Source: Syntrophaceae bacterium UBA2280 (GTDB taxonomy: Bacteria > Desulfobacterota > Syntrophia > Syntrophales > Smithellaceae). From it: DNA of 40,348 nucleotides. A program made the translations under genes and the position numbers. Under the pieces are notes generated by a model that was not told the DNA's origin, did no database searches, and saw only the letters and a program-made list of their open reading frames with translations. The stretch is taken from positions 1 to 40,348 of the forward strand of contig DDWS01000021.1 of assembly GCA_002347685.1 (NCBI GenBank). Reading direction: 5' to 3'. This document shows, one piece after another, positions 17,854 to 24,662 of this stretch (its first letter is position 1; every line of letters begins with the position of its first letter).

Positions 17854-17897
17854 GTTCAAAATTTCAGCAATAATCAGCAGTAAAAGGGTGAAAAATG

Positions 17898-17926
17898 TTG
17901 ACATCATTCTTTTTTTTAAATAAACT
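17898..17926 (+). promoter_or_regulatory. Sigma70 promoter of the lasso precursor gene
   Basis: Perfect -35 TTGACA (17898-17903), 17-bp AT-rich spacer, -10 TAAACT (17921-17926); an overlapping TAAAAT lies at 17926. The predicted transcript starts about 35 nt before the precursor ATG. A private promoter allows the precursor to be made in excess over the enzymes. Confidence 0.75.
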
Positions 17927-17967
17927 AAAATGCATTTGTGAATTCTTAAACACATGGAGGAATAATT

Positions 17968-18135
17968 ATGGCAATAAATATTTTAGATAAAAAAGAAATT
18001 ACATCATCAGAATCAACAGATTATTCGATAGGTATTACCAAGCAGAACTGGCAAACGCCAAAAATCATGGAATTGGATTATGCGTCAACAGAGAATTCTG
18101 GTGGCTTAGCCAGCGATGGCGGAATCGGCTCATAG
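17968..18135 (+). CDS. Lasso peptide precursor (A)
   Basis: 55-aa peptide starting MAINILDKK and ending GGIGS. GGAGG lies 7 nt before the ATG, with a strong promoter upstream and a hairpin terminator downstream. The leader (1-42) contains W28-Q-T-P31-K-I33-M-E-L36, matching the YxxPxLxxL recognition signature with Trp for Tyr, and Thr41 at the -2 position. Cleavage is predicted between Glu42 and Asn43, giving the core NSGGLASDGGIGS. Asp50 is core position 8, so an 8-residue Asn1-Asp8 ring with a 5-residue tail is expected. The spacing from Leu36 to Thr and to the cut is as I recall it for paeninodin. The C-terminal Ser is the residue such clusters phosphorylate. Cut site and ring are inferred; the gene itself is well supported. 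Confidence 0.85.
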   Translation: MAINILDKKEITSSESTDYSIGITKQNWQTPKIMELDYASTENSGGLASDGGIGS

Positions 18136-18193
18136 TCACAGAAAAAGATTTTTATCATTGGGGATAAAATATCGAATAGATATTGTTGAATGA

Positions 18194-18231
18194 GTCAACA
18201 ACCATGAGTTGAGAAATTGTTGACGTTTTTT
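18194..18231 (+). terminator. Probable terminator after the lasso precursor
   Basis: GTCAACAA (18194-18201) pairs perfectly with TTGTTGAC (18217-18224), followed by G and a run of six T. The loop is 15 nt, longer than usual. It lies 58 bp after the precursor stop and would make the precursor a one-gene transcript. Confidence 0.55.
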
Positions 18232-18409
18232 AGCGGTGCGAAACATCCGTTGCCTCTTTTACCTAGATGACATTGCTTTCATATACGAGAGGATTGTTTT
18301 AATTCAATATTTAGAATTCAGATCGTTTGCCTTTATCGTAATACAATCTTTTTTATTGCTGAAAAAAAGCTCAAATATCGGTTTTGAATGTTGTTGGGAA
18401 TAAAAAAAG

Positions 18410-18440
18410 AAGGCAGGGTTCTTGTAAGAAACCCTGCCTT
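18410..18440 (-). terminator. Strong terminator of the PEP-CTERM gene
   Basis: AAGGCAGGGTTCTT pairs with AAGAAACCCTGCCTT with one bulge and a tight loop. On the minus strand the stem is followed by a T-rich run (TTCTTTTTTTATT). It lies 33 bp past the stop of the PEP-CTERM gene; on the plus strand the trailing T run is short. Confidence 0.85.
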
Positions 18441-18472
18441 TGCATTGCATTTTTATTGGCAAACAATTTACA

Positions 18473-18940
18473 TTACTTTCTTCTTTTAAAACCAGCGATT
18501 CCGATAAGGCCCAGACCTAACAAAAGTAATGACGCAGGCTCGGGGACACTGTTCGTCACGGTAGTAGTAAAAATCCAGTTCCAGTTTGACGTTGATGCCG
18601 AATAGTTCCAATTATTCCAAGTCATATATGCATCTTCAGTAACTTGATCCCATTGACGTCCATTTGGAATCCAAACATTATTCGCATAATCGAAATCTCC
18701 GATGTCATTTAGATCTGAAAATATGCCCTCATGTCCTGGGTGTGTGGTATACCAATCAGTTAGTTCAGTAAACATTAACCAACCATCATTATTATTATCA
18801 TATCCCGCAAATGAACCAGCAAGAGTTGCATATCCCGGATTCAGGGATTGATAATCTACAGTGATAAAATTCGCTGCCATTGCACTCGTAGCCATCATTA
18901 ACATCACGCCTACCAATAGTGCCATTAATCGTTTTTTCAT
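18473..18940 (-). CDS. PEP-CTERM sorting-domain protein
   Basis: 155-aa exported protein. The ATG at 18940 has GAGGTG 6 nt upstream. The signal peptide MKKRLMALLVGVMLMMATSA is cut near AMA-ANF. The C-terminus is a textbook exosortase signal: VPEPAS, a Leu/Gly-rich helix, then FKRRK. The middle part (aromatic, Asn- and Asp-rich, with YDNNNDGWL and ten Trp) has no family I recognise. Exosortase (EpsH) cleaves such signals, and the products are linked to surface or exopolysaccharide. It sits on the opposite strand inside the lasso cluster and has a sigma54-like promoter and two copies of a 17-bp motif upstream. It is more AT-rich than the surrounding genes. Confidence 0.9.
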   Translation of the reverse strand: MKKRLMALLVGVMLMMATSAMAANFITVDYQSLNPGYATLAGSFAGYDNNNDGWLMFTELTDWYTTHPGHEGIFSDLNDIGDFDYANNVWIPNGRQWDQVTEDAYMTWNNWNYSASTSNWNWIFTTTVTNSVPEPASLLLLGLGLIGIAGFKRRK

Positions 18941-19001
18941 TATCCGCACCTCACTTTTATGGTTAATTGTTTTTTTATAAATTAACTTTTGTTTATTACA
19001 A

Positions 19002-19017
19002 AGCATGTAGCATGCCA
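19002..19017 (-). promoter_or_regulatory. Sigma54 (-24/-12) promoter of the PEP-CTERM gene
   Basis: Minus-strand TGGCATGCTACATGCT has GG and GC exactly 10 bp apart, as required for RpoN promoters (consensus TGGCAC-N5-TTGC). Transcription would start near 18991, about 50 nt before the ATG. Two upstream motif copies lie about 110 and 195 bp further out, a distance usual for enhancer-binding activators. Confidence 0.6.
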
Positions 19018-19124
19018 TTAGCTAGAGTCAATCCTTGTGTGATATTTATCATGCTGTTATCATTAATGGATTATAAATAAAAAATATTATACAATAAACT
19101 TCCATAAACTGAAATTGTTGAAAA

Positions 19125-19141
19125 TGTAAAGTATTCCGACA
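19125..19141. promoter_or_regulatory. Upstream activator-like motif, copy 1
   Basis: TGTAAAGTATTCCGACA. It differs from copies 2 and 3 at one and two positions respectively and lies about 110 bp upstream of the sigma54 promoter of the PEP-CTERM gene. Bacteria with exosortase systems often carry the PrsK/PrsR two-component pair, PrsR being a sigma54 activator; binding here is inference. Confidence 0.6.
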
Positions 19142-19210
19142 TGAAAAATGCTCTTATTAAAAGTCTTAAATAAAAAACCAATGTAATCAATTGTATAACG
19201 GATTCGGTTT

Positions 19211-19227
19211 TGTAAAGAATTCCGACA
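19211..19227. promoter_or_regulatory. Upstream activator-like motif, copy 2
   Basis: TGTAAAGAATTCCGACA, 86 bp from copy 1 and in the same orientation. It lies just beyond the stop codon of the PilZ gene, so it belongs to the control region of the PEP-CTERM gene. Confidence 0.6.
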
Positions 19228-19238
19228 CAAGGGCGTAA

Positions 19239-19730
19239 TTAAATCAGATAAGCCTGGAGTGCTTTGTAATTCTGAAAATCCGCGTCGACAAACGAGGCGC
19301 CGATGTGGACACTGTCTTCCGAATCGACGACGCATCTGGACTCGCAAGACAAGCGAATGGGCATATTGCCGGAAGGCAGGTTGAAGACCACTTCAAATTT
19401 TGATCCGGGCCCTTCGATCGCCAGGCGTTCTTCTAGTTCCCGGGAAAGGATGATTTTCAGGCCGCCCAGCGAAATCTCCGAGATGGCCGCCGCCCCGACC
19501 TGCCGGGTGTCCGGCTGGTTGATCATCGCGGGAAGGGAAAGGGCCTCTCTGGGATACTGCCGTTTTTCCTCCGAAACGCCCTCCGCGGGCATCTTTCGTT
19601 GATTGAGGTAGTCAGAGAGGATAATCCCGATTGTTGAAGATAAAGACCGGCGGTCTTCCCTGGAAACTGTCAGCAAAGCATCATGTAATTCTTTGCTGGC
19701 CCGAAAGCAGATAGAACTCTCTTTTTTCAT
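19239..19730 (-). CDS. Ribbon-helix-helix / PilZ domain fusion protein
   Basis: 163 aa from the ATG at 19730 (AAGGATC upstream). Residues 5-45 (SICFRASKELHDALL, then DRRSLSSTIGIILSDYLNQR) read like a CopG/MetJ ribbon-helix-helix DNA-binding segment. From residue 53 a PilZ domain follows, with the c-di-GMP motif R57-QYP-R61 and S84-E-I-S-L-G-G90, where the usual Asp/Asn of (D/N)xSxxG is Glu. This suggests a c-di-GMP-responsive regulator or adaptor. It lies directly upstream of the PEP-CTERM gene on the same strand. It has its own upstream motif copy (19908) and a possible sigma54 promoter, so both genes may share one control. The longer frame upstream has no support. Confidence 0.8.
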   Translation of the reverse strand: MKKESSICFRASKELHDALLTVSREDRRSLSSTIGIILSDYLNQRKMPAEGVSEEKRQYPREALSLPAMINQPDTRQVGAAAISEISLGGLKIILSRELEERLAIEGPGSKFEVVFNLPSGNMPIRLSCESRCVVDSEDSVHIGASFVDADFQNYKALQAYLI

Positions 19731-19775
19731 AATCGATCCTTGTGCTTCGATGGGAATATTGGATGAATAGATCAT

Positions 19776-19789
19776 GCATATTATGTACC
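19776..19789 (-). promoter_or_regulatory. Possible sigma54 promoter of the RHH-PilZ gene
   Basis: Minus-strand GGTACATAATATGC has GG and GC 10 bp apart, but the -24 element is a weaker match (AGGTAC). It is about 46 bp before the start codon, and motif copy 3 lies about 120 bp further upstream, mirroring the arrangement at the PEP-CTERM gene. Confidence 0.4.
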
Positions 19790-19907
19790 TTACACGGGAC
19801 CTATTTGTTTGATGCGTCCATCTTGTTGTAATCATGTCAGAATGGTGATCCACGTGCCGCCGGGTTGCGGCGGGGCCGGGGGTTCCTTCCCGGGATGATC
19901 CGGCGTT

Positions 19908-19924
19908 TGTAAAGAATACCGACA
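19908..19924. promoter_or_regulatory. Upstream activator-like motif, copy 3
   Basis: TGTAAAGAATACCGACA, one mismatch to copy 2 and the same orientation. It lies upstream of the RHH-PilZ gene and also about 100 bp before the sigma70 promoter of the lasso kinase operon on the other strand. Confidence 0.55.
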
Positions 19925-20021
19925 CCGGGCTTGCGGTTCGCGTCCGGTGTCTGCCATGGCCGCAATTTCAATTGTGTGCCCGTTTTTTTCGGATACCATG
20001 AGATACATGCCATCCCTGCTT

Positions 20022-20050
20022 TTGACAGGCAACCCTTTTTCCGATATAAC
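20022..20050 (+). promoter_or_regulatory. Sigma70 promoter of the lasso K-B2-D-nucleotidyltransferase operon
   Basis: Perfect -35 TTGACA (20022-20027), 17-bp spacer, -10 TATAAC (20045-20050). The transcript would start near 20057, 27 nt before the kinase ATG. It gives the second half of the cluster its own promoter. Confidence 0.75.
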
Positions 20051-20083
20051 GCGGCATCATATGAATGCGCTGCAGGCTTTTTA

Positions 20084-20992
20084 ATGAAAACACCCTATTT
20101 CATTTTCGGGTTGAAGGTTCTCTCGCAGATCGCGCTCCCGGCGCCGCCCGTGCTTGAGGCCGGACCGGACTGGTCGGCGGATGTGACCATTGAAATGGGT
20201 GAAACGCCCGACCATCTGATCACCCCTTCCATTTCGGGCGCAGGCATTCAGGCCGCGCCCGGCGAATTCCTGCTTTCCGTGGATACGGTGGCCCGCTACT
20301 ACATCCGAGCGGGATGCAGCATCACGGTCACGCCGGATGCAAAAACAGACCCGGAGCGCGTTTTGATTTTTCTTTTGGGATCGGCCTTCGGCGCTCTCCT
20401 GCACCAGCGCAATATCCTGGTCCTGCACGCCGGGGCCATCATCGTCAACGGTCAAAGCGTCATTTTCTCCGGCGATTCCGGCGTCGGCAAATCCACGCTG
20501 ACCGCGGGATTCCATCAACGCGGCTACCGGTTTCTGGCCGACGATGTCTGCGCGATTGCCGGGGTGAACAAAAAACCCGCTGTGATTCCCGGATTTCCGC
20601 GCCTGAAGCTGTGGGCCGATGTTTTGGAAAAGCTCAATACGGATAAAGATTTGCTAAAAAGCGTTCGCTGGACACAGGGGATGGATAAATATCTGCTGCC
20701 GGTCCGGCAGGAACAAAAAGACCCTGTTCCCTTAAAAGCGGTCTTTATCATGGAGAGTGCCGGCACGGATACAATAGACATCGCCGCGCTCAAGGGGATG
20801 GACAAAATCAGCCCCATCATTGCCAATACCTACCGCCTGGGTTTTTTAAACGGGCTCGGCGGGAAAGAAGAACATTTCCGGCAGTGCGCGGCCGTTGCGG
20901 ACCAAACAAGGGTGTATCGCGTCACACGGCCTGAAAAAGGATTTTTGCTGGCGGAGCTGATGGATCACCTGGAAGCGAAGTTTAACGGATGA
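20084..20992 (+). CDS. Lasso peptide tailoring kinase, HPr-kinase-like (K)
   Basis: 302 aa from the ATG at 20084 (MKTPYFIFGLK; AGG 7 nt upstream; 34 nt after the -10 element, so the longer frame from 19931 is excluded). It has the HPrK fold markers: VLHAGAIIV (His115), Walker A FSGDSGVGKST (128-138) and RFLADDVCAI (149-158), which supplies the acidic metal and base residues. Bona fide HPr kinase is about 310 aa, with an N-terminal regulatory domain; here the first 90 residues are different. Kinases of this group in lasso clusters (PadeK/ThcoK type) phosphorylate the C-terminal Ser of the precursor. The precursor here ends in Ser, which supports that role. First gene of a four-gene operon. Confidence 0.87.
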   Translation: MKTPYFIFGLKVLSQIALPAPPVLEAGPDWSADVTIEMGETPDHLITPSISGAGIQAAPGEFLLSVDTVARYYIRAGCSITVTPDAKTDPERVLIFLLGSAFGALLHQRNILVLHAGAIIVNGQSVIFSGDSGVGKSTLTAGFHQRGYRFLADDVCAIAGVNKKPAVIPGFPRLKLWADVLEKLNTDKDLLKSVRWTQGMDKYLLPVRQEQKDPVPLKAVFIMESAGTDTIDIAALKGMDKISPIIANTYRLGFLNGLGGKEEHFRQCAAVADQTRVYRVTRPEKGFLLAELMDHLEAKFNG

Positions 20993-21029
20993 AAGGAATG
21001 CCCCGAGGGCATAGGAAAGCATTTCGCTG

Positions 21030-21509
21030 ATGAATGAAACCGGCAATAAGACACGTCTGAAATCCCTGAAAAAAACGCTCGCAAAATGGCGCCGCCGCAG
21101 CCGGGAAGAGCGGATTTTACTTCTGGAAGCGTTTGTGCTTTTAGGGGCGGCGCGCCTGGGCGTCCTGATCCTGCCGTTTCGCAGGCTGGCCGGGTCTCTG
21201 GGCGCGCACATGAAAGTGGCGGACGCGACCATTCCCCCCGCGGATTTGCATCTGGCCCGCATGGTCGGCGGCGCTGTCCGCTCGGCGGCAAACTATACGC
21301 CCTGGGAAAGCGTCTGCCTGCCTCAGGCGGTGGCGGCCCGCTGGATGCTGAAACGTCGCCGTATTCCCGCCACGCTTTACCTGGGTGTGGCCAAAGACGT
21401 AACCGCACCCGGGACGCTTGCGGCGCATGCCTGGGTGTCGTGCGGTTCTGTCATCCTCACTGGTGCGAAAGGCCACCGTCAATACACGGTTGTCTCGACA
21501 TTTTCCTGA
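21030..21509 (+). CDS. Lasso peptide leader peptidase B2 (transglutaminase-like)
   Basis: 159-aa cysteine protease that removes the leader once B1 has bound it. The family core is clear: PWESVCLPQAVAARWMLKRR with catalytic Cys96, RIPATLYLGVAK, and LAAHAWVSCG with His133. The N-terminal 50 residues form a basic helix followed by a hydrophobic segment (LLEAFVLLGAARLGVLILPF), as is common in this family. It is 37 bp after the kinase stop and 19 bp before the ABC gene. The stand-alone form agrees with a separate B1 gene at 15422. Confidence 0.93.
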   Translation: MNETGNKTRLKSLKKTLAKWRRRSREERILLLEAFVLLGAARLGVLILPFRRLAGSLGAHMKVADATIPPADLHLARMVGGAVRSAANYTPWESVCLPQAVAARWMLKRRRIPATLYLGVAKDVTAPGTLAAHAWVSCGSVILTGAKGHRQYTVVSTFS

Positions 21510-21528
21510 AAACAGGGTATCGACACCC

Positions 21529-23388
21529 ATGAATCTTCAACAGATGATCCAACAACTCCTGCAGGCATCCGTCAAATTCAAATCACAGCTGCCTTATGTG
21601 CCGAAAGCCTTCGGCCTGGTGCATCGCGCCGCAGGAAGTCTGACCATCGTCTGGCTGATCCTTCTGCTGATTCAGGGACTGCTGCCGGTGGCGATGGTGT
21701 ACCTTACCAAAATCCTGGTGGACGGCGTTGCGGCCATGATCCATGCCGGTGGCGGATGGCAGGCGCTTACGGCGCTGCTTCCGGCCATCATGGCCATGGC
21801 ATGCGTGCTTATCGGCATCGAAGTGATGCAGAGCGTCAACCGGTGGCTTCGCACGGCGCAGTCCGAGCGGGTACAGGACTCCGTTCATGAATTGATTCAC
21901 GAGCAGGCCATGCGTCTGGACATGTCCTTTTACGACGACCCCGGCTACTACGACCAATTGCACCGCGCCCGCATCGACGCGATAAGCCGTCCCGCCGCGC
22001 TGATTGAAAATGCGGGCACGCTGCTGCAGAGCTTCATCACCCTCATCGCGATGGCTGGCGTGTTGCTGACCTTCGGCCTCTGGATTCCGCTTTTGCTGGT
22101 GTTGGGTACGCTGCCTGCCCTTGTGGTGGTGTTGCACCACACCCTGCGCTTCCACCGCTGGCGGCTCGGCAGCACGATGGCCATCCGCCGGACCCAATAT
22201 TACGATATGATGCTGACGTCGCGCGAAGCGGCGGCAGAGATGCGGCTGTTTGGTCTCGGTCCGCATTTCCGCGGGCTTTTTTCGAATTTGCGCGGGCGAT
22301 TGCGCAGGGAAAAAGTTCAGCTGGCCCGAAGCGAGGCTTTCTCAACGGCCGGGGCGGCGCTGATCGGTCTGGCCAGCATGGCAGGCGCGCTGGCCTGGAT
22401 GGGCCTTCAGGCATCGAAGGGGATTTTGAGCCTGGGCGATCTGGCGCTCTTTGTTCAGGCGTTTTTCCAGGGGCAGCGCATGATGCGTTCGCTTTTGGGC
22501 AGCGCCGGAGAAATCTACCGCAACATCATGTTTCTGGAGAATCTGTTTGAATTCCTGGGGCTCAAACCGCAAATCCGTAAACCTGAAAATCCGCTCCCGC
22601 ATCCGGGATTGCAAAAGGCGCTGGAGGTTCGGGATGTGACGTTTTGTTATCCCGGAAGCGACCGGGCCGCCCTGAACCATTTCAGTCTGACCATTCCCGC
22701 CGGCCGGATCACGGCGCTCGTCGGTGAAAACGGCGCGGGAAAGACGACGCTCATTTCGCTTTTGTGCCGTTTCTACGATCCATCGACCGGCTGCGTGCTG
22801 ATCGATGGAACAGATATCCGCGATCTCTCCGTCGAAGCGCTGCGGCGGCGCATCACCGTCTTGTTCCAGGAGCCTGTACGTTATCATGACACCGTCTCCA
22901 ATAACATTGCGCTCGGCGACATCGACAACCGGCCGGATCCGGAAAAAATTGAAGCCGCCGCGCGGGAAGCGGGCGCCGATGTGCCGATTTCACGCCTGCC
23001 TCACACCTATTCGGCGTTGCTGGGCAAGTGGTTCGGAGGCGCGGAGCTCAGCGGCGGCGAATGGCAGCGTCTGGCGCTGGCGCGCGCTTTCCTGAGGCCG
23101 GCGGAACTGATCATTCTCGACGAGCCGACCAGCTCCATGGACTCCTGGGCGGAAGCCGACTGGCTGCTCCGTTTCCGCACGCTTGCCGCAGGCCGGACGG
23201 CCCTGATGATCACCCACCGGTTCACCACCGCCATGCAGGCGGACATCATCCATGTCATGGACCGGGGGCGTATCATCGAATCGGGCAGCCATGAGGAACT
23301 GCTCAATTCGGGCGGCCGTTATGCGGCATCCTGGATACGGCAGATGCGCGGCGGAAAATCATCAACGGATCAGGGGCGTCAAACATGA
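21529..23388 (+). CDS. Lasso peptide ABC exporter (D)
   Basis: Half-size type I ABC exporter, 619 aa: an N-terminal six-helix membrane domain (about residues 30-330) fused to an ATPase. Walker A GENGAGKTT is near residue 398, the signature LSGGEWQRLALARAF near 507, Walker B LIILDEPTSS near 526 and the H-loop ITHRF near 562. It exports and gives immunity to the mature peptide in related clusters. The start at 21529 (MNLQQMIQQL) is chosen because the longer frame overlaps B2; its ribosome site (AGGGT) is poor, so coupling to B2 is likely. It overlaps the next gene by 4 bp (ATGA). Confidence 0.93.
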   Translation: MNLQQMIQQLLQASVKFKSQLPYVPKAFGLVHRAAGSLTIVWLILLLIQGLLPVAMVYLTKILVDGVAAMIHAGGGWQALTALLPAIMAMACVLIGIEVMQSVNRWLRTAQSERVQDSVHELIHEQAMRLDMSFYDDPGYYDQLHRARIDAISRPAALIENAGTLLQSFITLIAMAGVLLTFGLWIPLLLVLGTLPALVVVLHHTLRFHRWRLGSTMAIRRTQYYDMMLTSREAAAEMRLFGLGPHFRGLFSNLRGRLRREKVQLARSEAFSTAGAALIGLASMAGALAWMGLQASKGILSLGDLALFVQAFFQGQRMMRSLLGSAGEIYRNIMFLENLFEFLGLKPQIRKPENPLPHPGLQKALEVRDVTFCYPGSDRAALNHFSLTIPAGRITALVGENGAGKTTLISLLCRFYDPSTGCVLIDGTDIRDLSVEALRRRITVLFQEPVRYHDTVSNNIALGDIDNRPDPEKIEAAAREAGADVPISRLPHTYSALLGKWFGGAELSGGEWQRLALARAFLRPAELIILDEPTSSMDSWAEADWLLRFRTLAAGRTALMITHRFTTAMQADIIHVMDRGRIIESGSHEELLNSGGRYAASWIRQMRGGKSSTDQGRQT

Positions 23389-24662
23389 GATACGCCACAC
23401 AGATGGAAAACCTGCTTCTGGATATTCTCAGGAAAAATCAACAGGTCGACCGGGTCGCCGTTGAATCCCTTTTGCCCGGTGAATGGGAGGAGTTGTACGT
23501 TCTGGCCTCGGAGCAGCGGGTGGCGCCACTGGTGTGGCATCGCCTCAAGCAAAAGCAGTTGGATTACCCGGTCCCCCGGGACATGGCCGCTTTGTTTCAG
23601 GCGGCCCTGCGCCAGAACACCCTGCGCAACCTCGGCCTCAACGCGCAGGTCTGTCATCTGATTTCAGTGCTGGACGCCCGGAATATCCCTGTGATTTTTC
23701 TCAAAGGCATTGCGCTGGCCAATGCGGTTTACGAATCGATCGGCCTGCGGGAAATGAACGACCTGGACCTGCTGGTGAGCCCCGGGCATCTCAGAGTCGT
23801 CGCCGAGATGCTCAAAGATATGGGCTACCGCCCGATGAACGATATCTGCCCGGAGGCGTCCGGGCCCGAAGGGCACCACCTTCCCGGTTTTCTCAGGCAG
23901 GGGTGCGCGAAAATTGAAGTCCACTGGAACATCGCCAATGCAGGCAAGCCATACAGCATCGATCCGGATCCACTCTGGCAGCGGGCCGTGCCGCTGGATA
24001 TCGGCGGCGTTCGGGCGCTTTCGCTCTCAAGGGAAGATCTGCTTTTGCACTTGTGCCTGCACGCCTCCTACCTGCACCAGTTTTATTTCGGCCTGCGGCC
24101 GTCATGCGACATTGCCGAAGTGATCGACCGGTTTGGCGAAAAGATGGACTGGGACGCGATCATCGATCGCGCGCGTTCGTGGCGCTGGGGACGCGGGGTG
24201 TACCTGTCTTTATATCTGGCGCGTGAACTTCTTGACGCGGCAGTGCCGGAAAAAGTGCTCGGAGCGCTTCGGCCCGCGGATTTGCCCGACGGATTGATTG
24301 AATCCTCATGCCGGCAGATATTTACCGAAAGGAGACTGGCGAGCGGGGTGACGCAGCCGTTTGCTGATTTCGTCACCAGCCGCAGCCTGACGGATAAAAT
24401 GAAAATCCTGTGGCGTCGCATATTTCTGACGCGCGACGATCTCGCCCTGAAATACTCTGTTCCTTCTGATTCGCTGAAAATCTACGCCTTTTATCCACGC
24501 CGTCTTTTCGACGTGATGGGCCGCCACAAACACAATTACAAAAAAATTCTCGACGATGATCCCGACATGAAGTCTTTTATCCAGAGAAAACAAATCCTCG
24601 TCGAATGGATGGAGCAAGGCGATGCGGGGGGGGGGAGTTTAAAGTTGAAAGTTGAAAGTTAA
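23385..24662 (+). CDS. Lasso-associated nucleotidyltransferase family protein (NTP_transf_5 type)
   Basis: 425-aa protein with a nucleotidyltransferase fold: VIFLKGIALANAVYESIG followed by the metal-binding REMNDLDLLV near residue 125. The middle has a helical stretch rich in His and Cys (LHLCLHASYLHQFYFGLRPSCDIAEV). Such proteins often sit in lasso clusters that also have the HPrK-like kinase; their substrate is not known, and nucleotide addition to the peptide is only a suggestion. It is translationally coupled to the ABC gene by ATGA. The 3' end is odd: the last 15 codons run through G10 and a heptamer repeat, giving the tail GGGSLKLKVES, and the stop codon lies inside the repeat. The true older C-terminus probably lay just before this. 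Confidence 0.85.
   Translation: MRYATQMENLLLDILRKNQQVDRVAVESLLPGEWEELYVLASEQRVAPLVWHRLKQKQLDYPVPRDMAALFQAALRQNTLRNLGLNAQVCHLISVLDARNIPVIFLKGIALANAVYESIGLREMNDLDLLVSPGHLRVVAEMLKDMGYRPMNDICPEASGPEGHHLPGFLRQGCAKIEVHWNIANAGKPYSIDPDPLWQRAVPLDIGGVRALSLSREDLLLHLCLHASYLHQFYFGLRPSCDIAEVIDRFGEKMDWDAIIDRARSWRWGRGVYLSLYLARELLDAAVPEKVLGALRPADLPDGLIESSCRQIFTERRLASGVTQPFADFVTSRSLTDKMKILWRRIFLTRDDLALKYSVPSDSLKIYAFYPRRLFDVMGRHKHNYKKILDDDPDMKSFIQRKQILVEWMEQGDAGGGSLKLKVES

Noticed and set aside
17968..18135. Reading the small peptide as a double-glycine bacteriocin (GG at 45-46)
   Set aside because: No peptidase-domain (C39) exporter is present, the exporter lacks such a domain, and the WxxPxIxxL plus Thr pattern and surrounding enzymes fit a lasso leader much better.
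18388..18489. 33-codon ORF (MLLGIKKEG...) after the precursor, as a possible second precursor
   Set aside because: It runs through a strong terminator hairpin, has no ribosome site and no lasso leader signature.
19931..20083. 51-residue N-terminal extension of the kinase
   Set aside because: The predicted promoter (20022-20050) lies inside it, it is Cys/His/Phe-rich with no homology-like pattern, and ATG 20084 gives the usual kinase start.
20084..20992. Bona fide HPr kinase/phosphorylase of the PTS
   Set aside because: The regulatory N-terminal domain differs, no ptsH or other PTS genes are nearby, and it is in an operon with lasso B2 and D.
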